Positions 35,644-44,065 of a DNA stretch of 64,000 nt are shown piece after piece. This stretch comes from Arachidicoccus sp. (GTDB taxonomy: Bacteria > Bacteroidota > Bacteroidia > Chitinophagales > Chitinophagaceae). Each line of letters starts with the position of its first letter. The first letter of the stretch is position 1. Where the stretch lies: positions 62,001-126,000 of the forward strand of contig JAPWKH010000014.1 of NCBI GenBank assembly GCA_028283605.1. The letters run 5' to 3'. Below the pieces are notes generated by a model. It was not told where the DNA came from. It saw only the letters and a list, made by a program, of their open reading frames with translations, and did not search any database. A program made the position numbers and the translations under genes.

Positions 35644-36453
35644 TTATTTTATTTGAAACCTGTTGCGTTCCTTTAGCTTGCCATTTTCAAATAATTCATA
35701 AGGATAAAAACCGGTATGAACAAAGCTGCTTTTACTTAAAATAATTTCTGAATCGGAAAAATGACCGATCTTATACAAAACTGCTGTACTGCCCGGTTCG
35801 TAAATTATCATGGAATAATCACTGGCTTCTTTTTCCGGAAGGCGTATAATTAAATCTCCGGTAGCGTTGAGAAACATATAGTTTGATACCGGCACAAGCG
35901 ATGTTGCAGGTGCGGAATTTACAACCGCTATTGCATTAAATTTTTTATAATTAACCGTACTGTCGCTTACATAAAAAAGGCTGTCCGTTGTATTGTTTAA
36001 AACAGAATCGGAAATTTTTCTCATTCCTGCAACTGTAACACTTCTGTTTTCGTCACCTTTGAGAATTACATGCTGGCCGGCGATATTGCTAAACAAACCG
36101 GCAGATACAAATCCAGAACTTACTTTTTTCGCTTTGGTAAAATAATAACTTCCGTTTTTTAATTGATAATATATGCGGTAATAATCCATGCTTGGAACAG
36201 GCCTTACATCAGTATAAGCATTTACCTGTAAAGTAGGATTGGTTACAGCATATAAAGTCATAAAATTTTTTACGCTGTCATTTGACCGTTGAATGGTCAT
36301 ATAAGAAACCATGCTCCCAAAATTATTTCTCCAGGAAATTACCTTTTGATTTTGTACGCCTTTTTTGATACTGAAATCCGGAAGAGGTTCTTGGGAATAT
36401 GCGCCTGTAATAAAAAATAAAGCTAAAAAAATAATTGCTATGTATTTAAACAT
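35644..36453 (-). CDS. Hypothetical exported protein
   Basis: A 269-aa protein with a signal peptide (MFKYIAIIFLALFFITGAYS). The first part resembles a fibronectin-type fold: VISWRNNFGSMVSYMTIQRSNDSVKNF, then YYRIYYQLKNGSYYFTKAKKV. The C-terminus (GFYPYELFENGKLKERNRFQIK) recalls the type IX sorting-like or PorU-linked tails of secreted proteins but lacks a clear T9SS domain. No family name can be given. It is convergent with the TamA-like gene (11-bp gap). Confidence 0.7.
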   Translation of the reverse strand: MFKYIAIIFLALFFITGAYSQEPLPDFSIKKGVQNQKVISWRNNFGSMVSYMTIQRSNDSVKNFMTLYAVTNPTLQVNAYTDVRPVPSMDYYRIYYQLKNGSYYFTKAKKVSSGFVSAGLFSNIAGQHVILKGDENRSVTVAGMRKISDSVLNNTTDSLFYVSDSTVNYKKFNAIAVVNSAPATSLVPVSNYMFLNATGDLIIRLPEKEASDYSMIIYEPGSTAVLYKIGHFSDSEIILSKSSFVHTGFYPYELFENGKLKERNRFQIK

Positions 36454-36541
36454 ATTGGATTGTCCGTTTTATAGAAAAAATAAAATGCGCTGCAAAAGTA
36501 GTTTTTAATAAAGTGCCTTGCAAGCGGAATGGAAAATTATT

Positions 36542-37450
36542 TCAAAACTTTAATACGCCTTTAGGTAATGATAAATTGCCTTGCAGGCCGCCGGTATGTA
36601 CGAATAAAATTTTACTTCCTGATGGAATAAAATCTTCTTCCGTTAATTTTTGTAATCCATAAAATGCTTTTGCAGTATAAACAAAATCAAGCGGCATGTC
36701 TGAGGATTCATAAACAATATTCATATAATTAATTAATTTATCATTATTCTTAGCATAGCCGCCGAAATGAAAATCGTGAAATAGCCGAAAATTCTTTTTT
36801 CGTTCATTATTGTTTAATAAAGAATTTATCTCTTCTCTCAGGCTATAATTGTTTTTCATAACGCTAATGCCGATGACTTGCTGATGCGGTTTTATTTTTT
36901 TTATTAATCCCGCAAAAGTAGTTCCTGTGCCTGCGGCAACAACTATATGGGAATATTTATCAAAAGCTGCGCCATCCAATATTTCCGATGCGCCTTTAGC
37001 GCCGTCCGTTCCATATCCTCCTTCATCTATCCAAAATAAATCTTTATCTTTAAGCCGTTCTTTGACCATTTCTTTATTATCATATTCTTTACGGGAAATA
37101 AAATATAGTTCCATCCCGTATTGAACAGCATTCTTAAGTGTGTGGGACAATAATTTCGGTTTTTCGCCGCGGATGATTCCGAAAGATTTTAATCCGTTTA
37201 TTTGCGCAGCGCACGCAGCCGCAAGTATATGGTTTGAAAAGGCTCCGCCGAAAGTCGCTATTCCGGTTGCTTTGTTGTCTATGGCATGTTGCAGATAATA
37301 TTTTAATTTGTACCATTTATTGCCGCTGATCACGGGGTGAATAAGATCAAGCCGCAATATGTCTAAAGATACCTTGTGCCGAACTGCAAAGTGCGGAGAT
37401 ATATTTATTATTGCCGGTTGTTGAAAGTTCATGAAATAATAATTGGACAA
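36542..37450 (-). CDS. ACC deaminase / D-cysteine desulfhydrase-family PLP enzyme
   Basis: A 302-aa fold-type II PLP enzyme. ISGNKWYKLKYYLQHA (about residues 40-55) contains the PLP lysine, IATFGGAFSNHILAAACAAQ follows (PLP-phosphate contact), and VVAAGTGTTFAGLI (about 170-183) is the second phosphate loop. FVHTGGLQGN near the end closes the site. The family includes ACC deaminases and D-cysteine desulfhydrases, and sequence alone does not decide between them. Slightly shorter than the usual 330 aa. Start at Met1 or Met7. Isolated gene. Confidence 0.88.
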   Translation of the reverse strand: MSNYYFMNFQQPAIINISPHFAVRHKVSLDILRLDLIHPVISGNKWYKLKYYLQHAIDNKATGIATFGGAFSNHILAAACAAQINGLKSFGIIRGEKPKLLSHTLKNAVQYGMELYFISRKEYDNKEMVKERLKDKDLFWIDEGGYGTDGAKGASEILDGAAFDKYSHIVVAAGTGTTFAGLIKKIKPHQQVIGISVMKNNYSLREEINSLLNNNERKKNFRLFHDFHFGGYAKNNDKLINYMNIVYESSDMPLDFVYTAKAFYGLQKLTEEDFIPSGSKILFVHTGGLQGNLSLPKGVLKF

Positions 37451-37498
37451 AAAATGATAATATTTTAGATTCGCAAAGTTTAATTAAAAAAAATATAT

Positions 37499-38401
37499 AT
37501 GAGCAATCCTACATTGGTGATTCTTGCTGCAGGAATGGCAAGCAGATATGGAAGTCTGAAACAAATACAATCATTCGGGCCATCCGGAGAAACGATCATT
37601 GAATATTCAATTTATGATGCTATCAAAGCAGGATTTAAGAAAGTAGTATTTATAATCCGCGAGGATTTTTTCGAAGAATTCAAAAGCATATTTGAAGAAA
37701 AACTTAGTGGAAGGATTGAGATCGATTATGTATTTCAAAAGTTGGAATCTTTTACGGAAGGATATAAAATTCCCGAAGAAAGAACAAAACCATTTGGCAC
37801 CGCGCAAGCTATTCTTTGCTGCAAAGGAAAAATAGACGGGCCTTTTGCAGTAATCAATGCAGATGATTTTTATGGCTTCGATGCATTTCAAAAAGCCTAT
37901 GAATTTCTGGATGCCAAAGTGCAGCCGAATGTTTACGGTTCTATCGCTTACAAACTGAGCAATACTTTGAGCGATAACGGAAGCGTAAGCCGTGGACAAA
38001 TATTAACCAATTCCCAAGGGCAAATTACGGGTATTGAAGAAAGATTGAAAATATATAAGAAAGATGGCAAGATAGTTTATGAAGACGGAAATGAAGAAGT
38101 TGAATTATCGCCGGATACCAAGGTAAGCATGAACTTCTTTTGCTTTGCTCCAAGCTTCATCGATTTATGCGAGAAAGAATTTAAGCCTTTCCTCGAAAAA
38201 AATATCAATGATATTAAATCCGAATTCCTGATGCCAAAGGTTGCAGATACATTTATCAAAACCGAAAGAGGCACTATCGATGTTATTCCTACAGATGCCA
38301 AATGGTTTGGCGTTACATATAAAGAAGATGCGCCTGTTGTAAAAGCACAAATAGATAAGTTAGTTGCCGATAAATCATATCCCGAAAATCTTTGGGCATA
38401 A
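37499..38401 (+). CDS. Sugar-phosphate nucleotidyltransferase family protein
   Basis: A cytosolic NTP-transferase (GT-A fold) of 300 aa. The nucleotide-binding start is LVILAAGMASRYGSLKQI (residues 5-22, the LAAGxxxRxG motif), then FGTAQAILCC (about 99) and FAVINADDFYG with the metal Asp pair (about 118-128). Many Bacteroidota encode this protein, usually annotated only as nucleotidyltransferase. The sugar and nucleotide are unknown, and there are no sugar-biosynthesis neighbours. Confidence 0.88.
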   Translation: MSNPTLVILAAGMASRYGSLKQIQSFGPSGETIIEYSIYDAIKAGFKKVVFIIREDFFEEFKSIFEEKLSGRIEIDYVFQKLESFTEGYKIPEERTKPFGTAQAILCCKGKIDGPFAVINADDFYGFDAFQKAYEFLDAKVQPNVYGSIAYKLSNTLSDNGSVSRGQILTNSQGQITGIEERLKIYKKDGKIVYEDGNEEVELSPDTKVSMNFFCFAPSFIDLCEKEFKPFLEKNINDIKSEFLMPKVADTFIKTERGTIDVIPTDAKWFGVTYKEDAPVVKAQIDKLVADKSYPENLWA

Positions 38402-38489
38402 TTGGCGGATTGTTGAAATGAAATTTAAAAGGTTTGTTTGTTTAATATGTTTTTTTGTAAAAACTGTTAATAAATAAACCTTTTCCAAT

Positions 38490-39070
38490 ATGAAAATAAA
38501 ATATTGCTTGTTGTTAATTATTGTTACATGCTTTGTGACATATGCATGCCGTAAGATAGAGCTGGCGAAAGAATATGCACTACGAACTATACTGTTCCGC
38601 TATTGGAGACCCTGAAAAAAGCGGGTACTACAGCTGTGAATCCACCCCGGTAACTACCAGCTATCTTATATGTAACATTCTCGGGACAAATGGAAATAAT
38701 GGAGCCACTGGAGGCTCAGGAGATAGTAGCGGCTCTGATTGCGGTGGCGCTGCTTATCAGCCCAATATACTATCGGATGAAGACCCCAAAAACTCCATGT
38801 GACCAAGCTAAAGACCTTGCAAAAAATATAAGTTTTAAAAGTAAAATGAATTCTCTTAAAAGTAAAACAACAGATACAAAAGAACACGCATACTCTTATG
38901 CCTTAAACGTGTTAGGAGCTCTATCCGTAACCGAGCAAACAGTCGAAGATGAAGTATCAAATGTTGAATACATTATATCTGGACCAATAGATACTATCTT
39001 TTCAGAATGGGCACCAATTGGTGTAAATGCTAACGGCAATGCGGTAATCTCTAATCCTTGTAATCAATAA
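38490..39070 (+). pseudogene. Decayed lipoprotein gene with two frameshifts
   Basis: Three consecutive frames give one plausible exported protein. Frame 3 from ATG 38490 encodes the signal and lipobox (CLLLIIVTCFVTYACRK) but stops at 38625. Frame 1 continues NMHYELYCSAIGDP, a Gly/Ser-rich stretch, then NILSDEDPK, and stops at 38802. Frame 2 supplies TPCDQAKDLAKNISFKSKMN and the C-terminus to the stop at 39068. The second shift sits at a CCCCAAAAAC run. The C-terminal part resembles a common Bacteroidota secreted family (CDQAK...FKxKMNxLKSK). Best read as a pseudogene. Confidence 0.65.
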
Positions 39071-39085
39071 TAAAAGCTAAATAGT

Positions 39086-39301
39086 ATGAAAAAGACATTC
39101 TTTTTTTATTATTCGCCTATTATTGTATAATCGCATATAATCAATACCCTATCAAGCCCAATTGTAATCACATTAACAATAGCCTAAACAAGTTTGTTGG
39201 TACATGGCAATGGGTAAATGTAACCGATACTTTAAAGATTGTTCTTAAAAAATATTAAAGAAAATAGAATAACAGGCGCATGTAAAGAATTTGCTTCATG
39301 A
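39086..39301 (+). pseudogene. Remnant of a small secreted DUF6705-like gene
   Basis: ATG 39086 begins MKKTFFF and stops early, but a shift in the poly-T run opens LFAYYCIIAYNQYPIKP and then LNKFVGTWQWVNVTDTLKIVLKK. A further shift near AAAAAAT opens IKENRITGACKEF. The FVGTWxWxNxTDTLxIVLKK block is the hallmark of small secreted Bacteroidota proteins of the DUF6705 type, normally about 180 aa. At least two frameshifts plus a lost C-terminus mark it as dead. It directly follows another decayed secreted-protein gene. Confidence 0.6.
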
Positions 39302-39315
39302 AGTAAGAGCGCAGG

Positions 39316-39876
39316 TTATTTGTGGAGGGAAATTTCATTTCCTCTGATTCTGATTTCTTCAGATTGTTTTATATTTTTCTCCTCATTTTTTGTCAGCAAT
39401 TTTATTAGACTTAAGTCAATATTCTCCTTTTCATTCTTAATTTTATCTACAATAATTTGAAGTAAATAATTTTCATCAATAAAATATTTGTCATAATCTG
39501 AATTTATAATATTCCCGTCAATCATAAATACAACTGGCCTATTTCCCAAATTTGTGTATTTGTCTTTTAGAGAAGTTAGTGAAATCAACTTAAGTTTAAG
39601 TTTAAATTCACTCTTGGTTTTTATATATACTTCTCCATAATATTTTCTATTGTTCAGAAACGTGTCATTTTTGACCACGTTAAAATTTTCAATCATATTT
39701 GGATCAAGTGTGAACGTTAAATTGCCAACAAATTTTCCATTAATAAAGTAAGCCGGTTCTTTATCATTATGAGATTCGTCGAGATATATAACTTTTACAG
39801 TGCTATCATTAATAATTGTCTGCCCATAGGTTGTTGCTGATAGGAGCATTAATAATAAAGCAAGAATATTTTTCAT
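39316..39876 (-). CDS. Hypothetical exported protein with TonB-plug-like segment
   Basis: A 186-aa protein with a signal peptide (ILALLLMLLSATTYGQ). The middle reads PAYFINGKFVGNLTFTLDPNMIENFNVVKND, then YYGEVYIKTK. This matches the short plug-like motif (DGK...LDPxxIexixVlKd...YGxxgvIxIxTK) found in TonB receptors and in tails of Bacteroidota M56 proteins. The C-terminal 60 residues are Lys/Glu-rich. No barrel is present. Function unknown; it may interact with secretion or receptor partners. AT-rich, next to pseudogenes. Confidence 0.6.
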   Translation of the reverse strand: MKNILALLLMLLSATTYGQTIINDSTVKVIYLDESHNDKEPAYFINGKFVGNLTFTLDPNMIENFNVVKNDTFLNNRKYYGEVYIKTKSEFKLKLKLISLTSLKDKYTNLGNRPVVFMIDGNIINSDYDKYFIDENYLLQIIVDKIKNEKENIDLSLIKLLTKNEEKNIKQSEEIRIRGNEISLHK

Positions 39877-40073
39877 TATAAAATATTTTGAATTAAATGT
39901 CTATAGGATTTAAGTATGGATTAGATAGCTTTCCGCTAATTCTTAATTTGGCACTTCTTCCTTTAATTTATAGCAAAAATCCTATCTAAAAATAGCATTA
40001 TTTATGCAACTCTTAAAATAAATAATTTAATTGTTTGTTGATGATTGAGGTTAGTTGAAGAAGACTGCATTTT

Positions 40074-40217
40074 TGCGTGAGGGCGCAGCGCGGCATCCTT
40101 TTGCGAAGCGTTGGTTGTGGTGCGTTGGGCAAAAGATATAGCGCGGAGACCGACGGCGAGCGTGGGATTTGATGATGAATATTACTGAAACCGCAGCGAG
40201 GCGGCACGCCCTAAAAG
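40074..40217 (+). repeat. GC-rich dispersed intergenic element, copy C
   Basis: A 144-bp block in the 433-bp gap between two exported-protein genes. It has TGCGTGAGGGCG, then GCGCAGCGCGGCATCCTTTT, CGAAGCGTTGG, GGGCAAAAGATATAGCG and AGACCGACGG, and ends GGCACGCCCTAAAAG. The closest relative is copy B. The rest of the gap (39877-40073 and 40218-40309) is AT-rich with no recognisable feature. Confidence 0.75.
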
Positions 40218-40309
40218 AAATTTAATGTATTGTGAATATGATTTAATATTACTTTTAACAAGATTTAATTGCGGGTTCTATTAATAGAATTAATCTTTGT
40301 AGATAATTG

Positions 40310-41044
40310 ATGAATGCTTTGAAATGTATAATAGTGTTTATTATTGTATTTGTGGCTTCGGCAGGAAGTTTGTATGCTCAGAAGGTAATTCAGGGGCATA
40401 TTTACGGAGGGATGAACCGCAACTCGCCTGTGGATTCGATGAAGATATATACATCGTCCGGGAATGTGAGCTATACGGATGTGCATGGCTTGTATATGAT
40501 CAGCGCAAAGGAAAATGATACGTTGTTCGTGAGTTTTCAGAACAGGGAAGTTATTCATTATCCTGTTTCTTTTATTACAACGCCGGATAAGTTTGATGTG
40601 TATTTGAATAATCCCGGATTTTATGATTCTACTTATTTTAATGAGCTGCCGCAGGTGCAGGTGCAGACAAGAAGCTATACGAAAGATTCTTTGATGAACC
40701 GTTATATGTATTCTAAAGTATTTGATTATACGAAGCCTAAGTTTAATCCGTTTAGCCCGGTTACTTCGGTTGTAAATTTGTTCAACAGAGGGTATATAAA
40801 AAGGCAGGCTCGTTACAGGAAATTTGCAGAGACGAATGAGCAGTTTGGCTACGTAGATTCTCGCTGGACAACAAGCGCAGTAGGCCGCATAACAGGTATT
40901 CAGGATGATTCTTTATTGGCAAAGTTTATGAATAAATACGAACCGCCTTTCTCAAAAATTAATGCTATGAATGAATTGGAACTCGACCAATATATTTTGG
41001 ATAAATACAACGAGTTTAAAAAGGAAGAGGAAAATAAAAAATAA
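40310..41044 (+). CDS. Hypothetical exported protein with carboxypeptidase-regulatory-like start
   Basis: A 244-aa protein; ATG 40310 gives the signal MNALKCIIVFIIVFVASAG...YAQ. The next 75 residues (VIQGHIYGGMNRNSPVDSMKIYTSSGNVSYTDVHGLYMISAKENDTLFVSFQNREV) look like a CarboxypepD_reg-like beta-sandwich, as used by TonB receptors. The remainder is basic and helical, with FNPFSPVTSVVNLFNRGYIKRQARYRKFAE. Such proteins occur widely in Bacteroidota without known function. It precedes the metal-uptake-like cluster by 67 bp on the same strand. Confidence 0.7.
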   Translation: MNALKCIIVFIIVFVASAGSLYAQKVIQGHIYGGMNRNSPVDSMKIYTSSGNVSYTDVHGLYMISAKENDTLFVSFQNREVIHYPVSFITTPDKFDVYLNNPGFYDSTYFNELPQVQVQTRSYTKDSLMNRYMYSKVFDYTKPKFNPFSPVTSVVNLFNRGYIKRQARYRKFAETNEQFGYVDSRWTTSAVGRITGIQDDSLLAKFMNKYEPPFSKINAMNELELDQYILDKYNEFKKEEENKK

Positions 41045-41111
41045 TTTTTCGCTTTATAAATTTTGATTGCTGTTTTTGCAACGCTACCTTTGCTGCACAA
41101 ATTTTTTCAAA

Positions 41112-41489
41112 TTGCTTAAAAATACTGTTACGATATTTCTTATGCTGATGTTTCTATGTCAGTCGTTCAACAGGATAATCGTGTATGCTACTTTTTATGC
41201 GAACAGAAATTTTATTGCAGAAAACCTTTGCGAAAATAAAGATAAGCCGTGGATGCATTGTAACGGTCATTGTCAGTTGAATAAAAAATTGGCGGAGGAC
41301 GATAAGCAAAATTCCGAAACACCGGCTCAGAAAATTGCGGATGAGATGAGTGTATTTTTCTTTCATCCGATAGCTTTTCAAAGTGTGGTTTTTAAATTTG
41401 CAAGTGCTACCCCATTATATGGATATTATAAACCGCTTGCCTTGCAAACTCATATAAACAGTACGTTTCATCCTCCTGCAACAGTTTAA
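41112..41489 (+). CDS. Small membrane protein with HCNGHC motif
   Basis: I chose the TTG at 41112 as start because it gives MLKNTVTIFLMLMFLCQSFNR, the N-terminal helix typical of this Bacteroidota family. A longer TTG start at 41067 and a shorter ATG at 41142 are possible. After the helix come AENLCENKDKPWMHCNGHCQLNKKL (about residues 38-62), with three cysteines and two histidines that could bind a metal, then a hydrophobic FFFHPIAFQSVVF segment. The family is usually found beside TonB receptors. It is the first gene of the receptor cluster. Confidence 0.65.
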   Translation: MLKNTVTIFLMLMFLCQSFNRIIVYATFYANRNFIAENLCENKDKPWMHCNGHCQLNKKLAEDDKQNSETPAQKIADEMSVFFFHPIAFQSVVFKFASATPLYGYYKPLALQTHINSTFHPPATV

Positions 41490-41734
41490 TCTTCAATTGA
41501 CTTTTGAATTCATCAATGCAAGTTTTTGGACTTGCCGAAATAGTCTGTGCCGTTAACCACAGCCGAAAAATTCATTTGTTATCATCTTTTCAATCAAGTT
41601 TATTCACATTGTTGAGCTTCTTGGAAACGCGAGCGCGATAAGTGTTTCAGGAAATTCATGCAATCTATTTTATTGCAATTATTTTATAAAGGCAAGAGTG
41701 TGATCTCTTTGTCAAAGTCCAACTATTATCAATT
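41490..41734. other. Intergenic region before the first TonB receptor
   Basis: A small hairpin (GCAAGT/ACTTGC at 41519-41536), another (CTGTG/CACAG near 41548-41565) and a GC-rich patch GGAAACGCGAGCGCGATAAG near 41621-41640 are visible. None matches a riboswitch I know, including cobalamin and TPP elements. A metal-responsive regulator site cannot be recognised by eye. Confidence 0.35.
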
Positions 41735-44035
41735 ATGAAGATTAAATTTTTAATAATGTTGTTCATGACTATTGCCATGTCCAACACAATATTCGCGCAA
41801 ACAATTATCAAAGGAAAAATATTTGATTCAATCAGTAAAGAAGTTATAAGCGGCGCAACTGTTTCGGATAAAAATCATTCCGTTGTTTCCGATGCGTCGG
41901 GGAAATTTGTTATAAATACCAAAGATTCTATACTTAAAATAAGTAGTACAGGTTATATAAACGCAATAGTTAATGTTGCAGAAACATCTGTCGCTATTGG
42001 CTTGCAGCCGATGACGAATGAATTGGGGCAAGTGGTTGTAAGCGCTAATCGTACTGCAGAAAAGAGGAGCGAAGCGCCGATTGCAATTTCAGTAATCAGC
42101 AAACAAACGATTGAAGATACAAAGGCGCAGCGATTGGATTTTTTATTGAATAAAATCAGCGGTGTAAACATGGTTAATCTTGGCAATGAACAACACGAAA
42201 TGAGCATTCGGCAGCCTATGACGACTAATAATCTTTTTCTTTATCTGGAAGACGGCATTCCGCTTCGTACATCTGCAGTGTTCAATCACAATGCCTTGAT
42301 TGAAATGAATATGACGGCGGCGAAAAGTATCGAAGTTATCAAAGGGCCTTCGTCCGCATTGTATGGCGCGGAAGCTATTGCAGGAACAGTAAATCTTATA
42401 ACACAAGCGCCGCCTGCATTTACAGCGGGTTATATTAGCGCGCAAATGAGTAATAAGGGTTACAAAAGAGCTGATGCGCAAATTGGTTTTAACCAAGGAA
42501 AAATAGGTTTTATAGCCAGCGGCTATTATGCCAATCAGCATAACGGGCCAATACAATACAGCGATTATCATAAATCTGCAAGTACATACCGGCTGGATTA
42601 TCATATCGACAGTAATACCACTTGGACCAACAGTATTACGTATGTAGATTATTACAGCGATATGTACGGTTCTTTGGATAGCGCACATTTTGCTCAGAAA
42701 AATTATGCAGCGCAAAAGTTTTTTACATACAGAAAAGTGTACGCATTCAGAGGTAGGTCAACAATTGCACATCAATGGAACGACCACAGCTCTACAACGG
42801 CAACGTTTATGTATCGCGGTAATTCGGTAATTCAAAATCCTGCTTACTCAATTGCATCTTATCATGCCGGCGGCATTGCTGCAAACTCAATTTCAAATGA
42901 TACTGCAACAGGCAATATCAATGACAATGCTTTTCATTCTTACGGTGTATATGTGCAGCAAGTACAGCAGTTCAAGTTTCTGAAAAGCAAGCTGGTTGTG
43001 GGTTCGAGCGCAGAAATATCACCGCAGCGTTTTAATGAAGATTTTATTTGGGTAAAAAAATCAAACGGAAATTATGTGAGTTACACAAAGAATAATCCTG
43101 ATTCTATATTGGCAAATTATAAAACGCTTATAACCGATATGGCCGCGTATGCCAATTATGATTTTACGATTGCGAGAGGATTAAGAATATCCACTGCTTT
43201 GCGTTACGATGCATTTGAATATTCATTTGTTAATTTTCTGACAGGCTCAAAAATTACGGGTGGCCCGTCAAGTGTAACGAATTATCATAAGCTTGCGCCA
43301 AAGGTCGGCTTTACGTACAACACAGGCGGCATCGGCTTTTACGGTAATTACAGTCAGGGTTATGTGCCTCCGCAAATCACGGATGTTTTCGGCAAAACAA
43401 ACAGTACCTATTTAAAGCCGCAGAATTTTACCAACTATGAAATAGGAGGATGGTTTTCATTAATTGAAAATAAAATATACATTGATTGGAGCGCTTATTT
43501 AATGAATGGAAAAGATGAAATCATTTCAGTGAGAATGCCCGACGGAACATCACAATCGTTAAACGCAGGACGCACGCGGCACAAAGGCTTGGAATATGGT
43601 ATTACTTATACCCCATCAGATGAATGGCTTTTGCGATTTTCAGGCACCAATGCCAGGCATACTTTCACAAATTATATCGCAAGCGGTGTGGATTACAATG
43701 GTTACCAAATGAGCGCCGCACCTAACTTTTTTGGTAATGCTGAAGTTGAATACAAGCCGCATTATTTTAAAGGATTTCGCATAGATGCAGAATGGCAGCA
43801 TGTTGGAAAATATTTTGAAGATAATTTGAATACACATTCTTACAAAGGTTACAATGTTCTCAATTTAAGAGTAGGATATGCAAAAAAGCATTATGAAATA
43901 TGGGTTAATGCGCTGAATTTGTTGAATGAATATTATTCGGTTTTATCCACATATAATGCGGGTTCCGGTTACAACTATCAGTTAGGTGATCCCAGAACAT
44001 TTACGTTCGGAGTATCGTACAAATTTGGAAAATAA
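41735..44035 (+). CDS. TonB-dependent receptor (metallophore-type), first of two
   Basis: An outer-membrane active transporter of 766 aa. A signal peptide (to about residue 22, IFAQ) precedes a CarboxypepD_reg-like domain (IIKGKIFDSISKEVISGATVSD; about 24-95). The plug starts at ELGQVVVSANRTAEKRSEAP and contains IEVIKGPSSALYGAEAIAGTVNLIT (about 195-219). The 22-strand barrel ends FTFGVSYKFGK with the terminal aromatic pattern. The layout is that of FhuE/BtuB-like receptors rather than SusC, so small-molecule metal complexes are likelier than glycans. It is followed by the PepSY gene after 30 bp. Confidence 0.9.
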   Translation: MKIKFLIMLFMTIAMSNTIFAQTIIKGKIFDSISKEVISGATVSDKNHSVVSDASGKFVINTKDSILKISSTGYINAIVNVAETSVAIGLQPMTNELGQVVVSANRTAEKRSEAPIAISVISKQTIEDTKAQRLDFLLNKISGVNMVNLGNEQHEMSIRQPMTTNNLFLYLEDGIPLRTSAVFNHNALIEMNMTAAKSIEVIKGPSSALYGAEAIAGTVNLITQAPPAFTAGYISAQMSNKGYKRADAQIGFNQGKIGFIASGYYANQHNGPIQYSDYHKSASTYRLDYHIDSNTTWTNSITYVDYYSDMYGSLDSAHFAQKNYAAQKFFTYRKVYAFRGRSTIAHQWNDHSSTTATFMYRGNSVIQNPAYSIASYHAGGIAANSISNDTATGNINDNAFHSYGVYVQQVQQFKFLKSKLVVGSSAEISPQRFNEDFIWVKKSNGNYVSYTKNNPDSILANYKTLITDMAAYANYDFTIARGLRISTALRYDAFEYSFVNFLTGSKITGGPSSVTNYHKLAPKVGFTYNTGGIGFYGNYSQGYVPPQITDVFGKTNSTYLKPQNFTNYEIGGWFSLIENKIYIDWSAYLMNGKDEIISVRMPDGTSQSLNAGRTRHKGLEYGITYTPSDEWLLRFSGTNARHTFTNYIASGVDYNGYQMSAAPNFFGNAEVEYKPHYFKGFRIDAEWQHVGKYFEDNLNTHSYKGYNVLNLRVGYAKKHYEIWVNALNLLNEYYSVLSTYNAGSGYNYQLGDPRTFTFGVSYKFGK

Positions 44036-44065
44036 ATTTTAACCATCTATGATATTGCAATAATT

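Noticed and set aside
38575-38802. Stand-alone 75-aa gene in frame 1
   Set aside because: It continues a protein begun in frame 3 and finished in frame 2, so it is a piece of one broken gene.
38490-39070. Programmed ribosomal frameshifting
   Set aside because: Two shifts would be needed and the following gene is also broken; no clear slippery-plus-structure signal was seen, so decay is simpler.
41490-41734. Cobalamin or other riboswitch before the TonB receptor
   Set aside because: The conserved cobalamin-box words and TPP elements are absent; only small hairpins are visible.
42143-42715. 190-codon antisense open frame within the first TonB receptor
   Set aside because: It is the shadow of a long real gene; its residues lack domain features and no separate start signal is visible.
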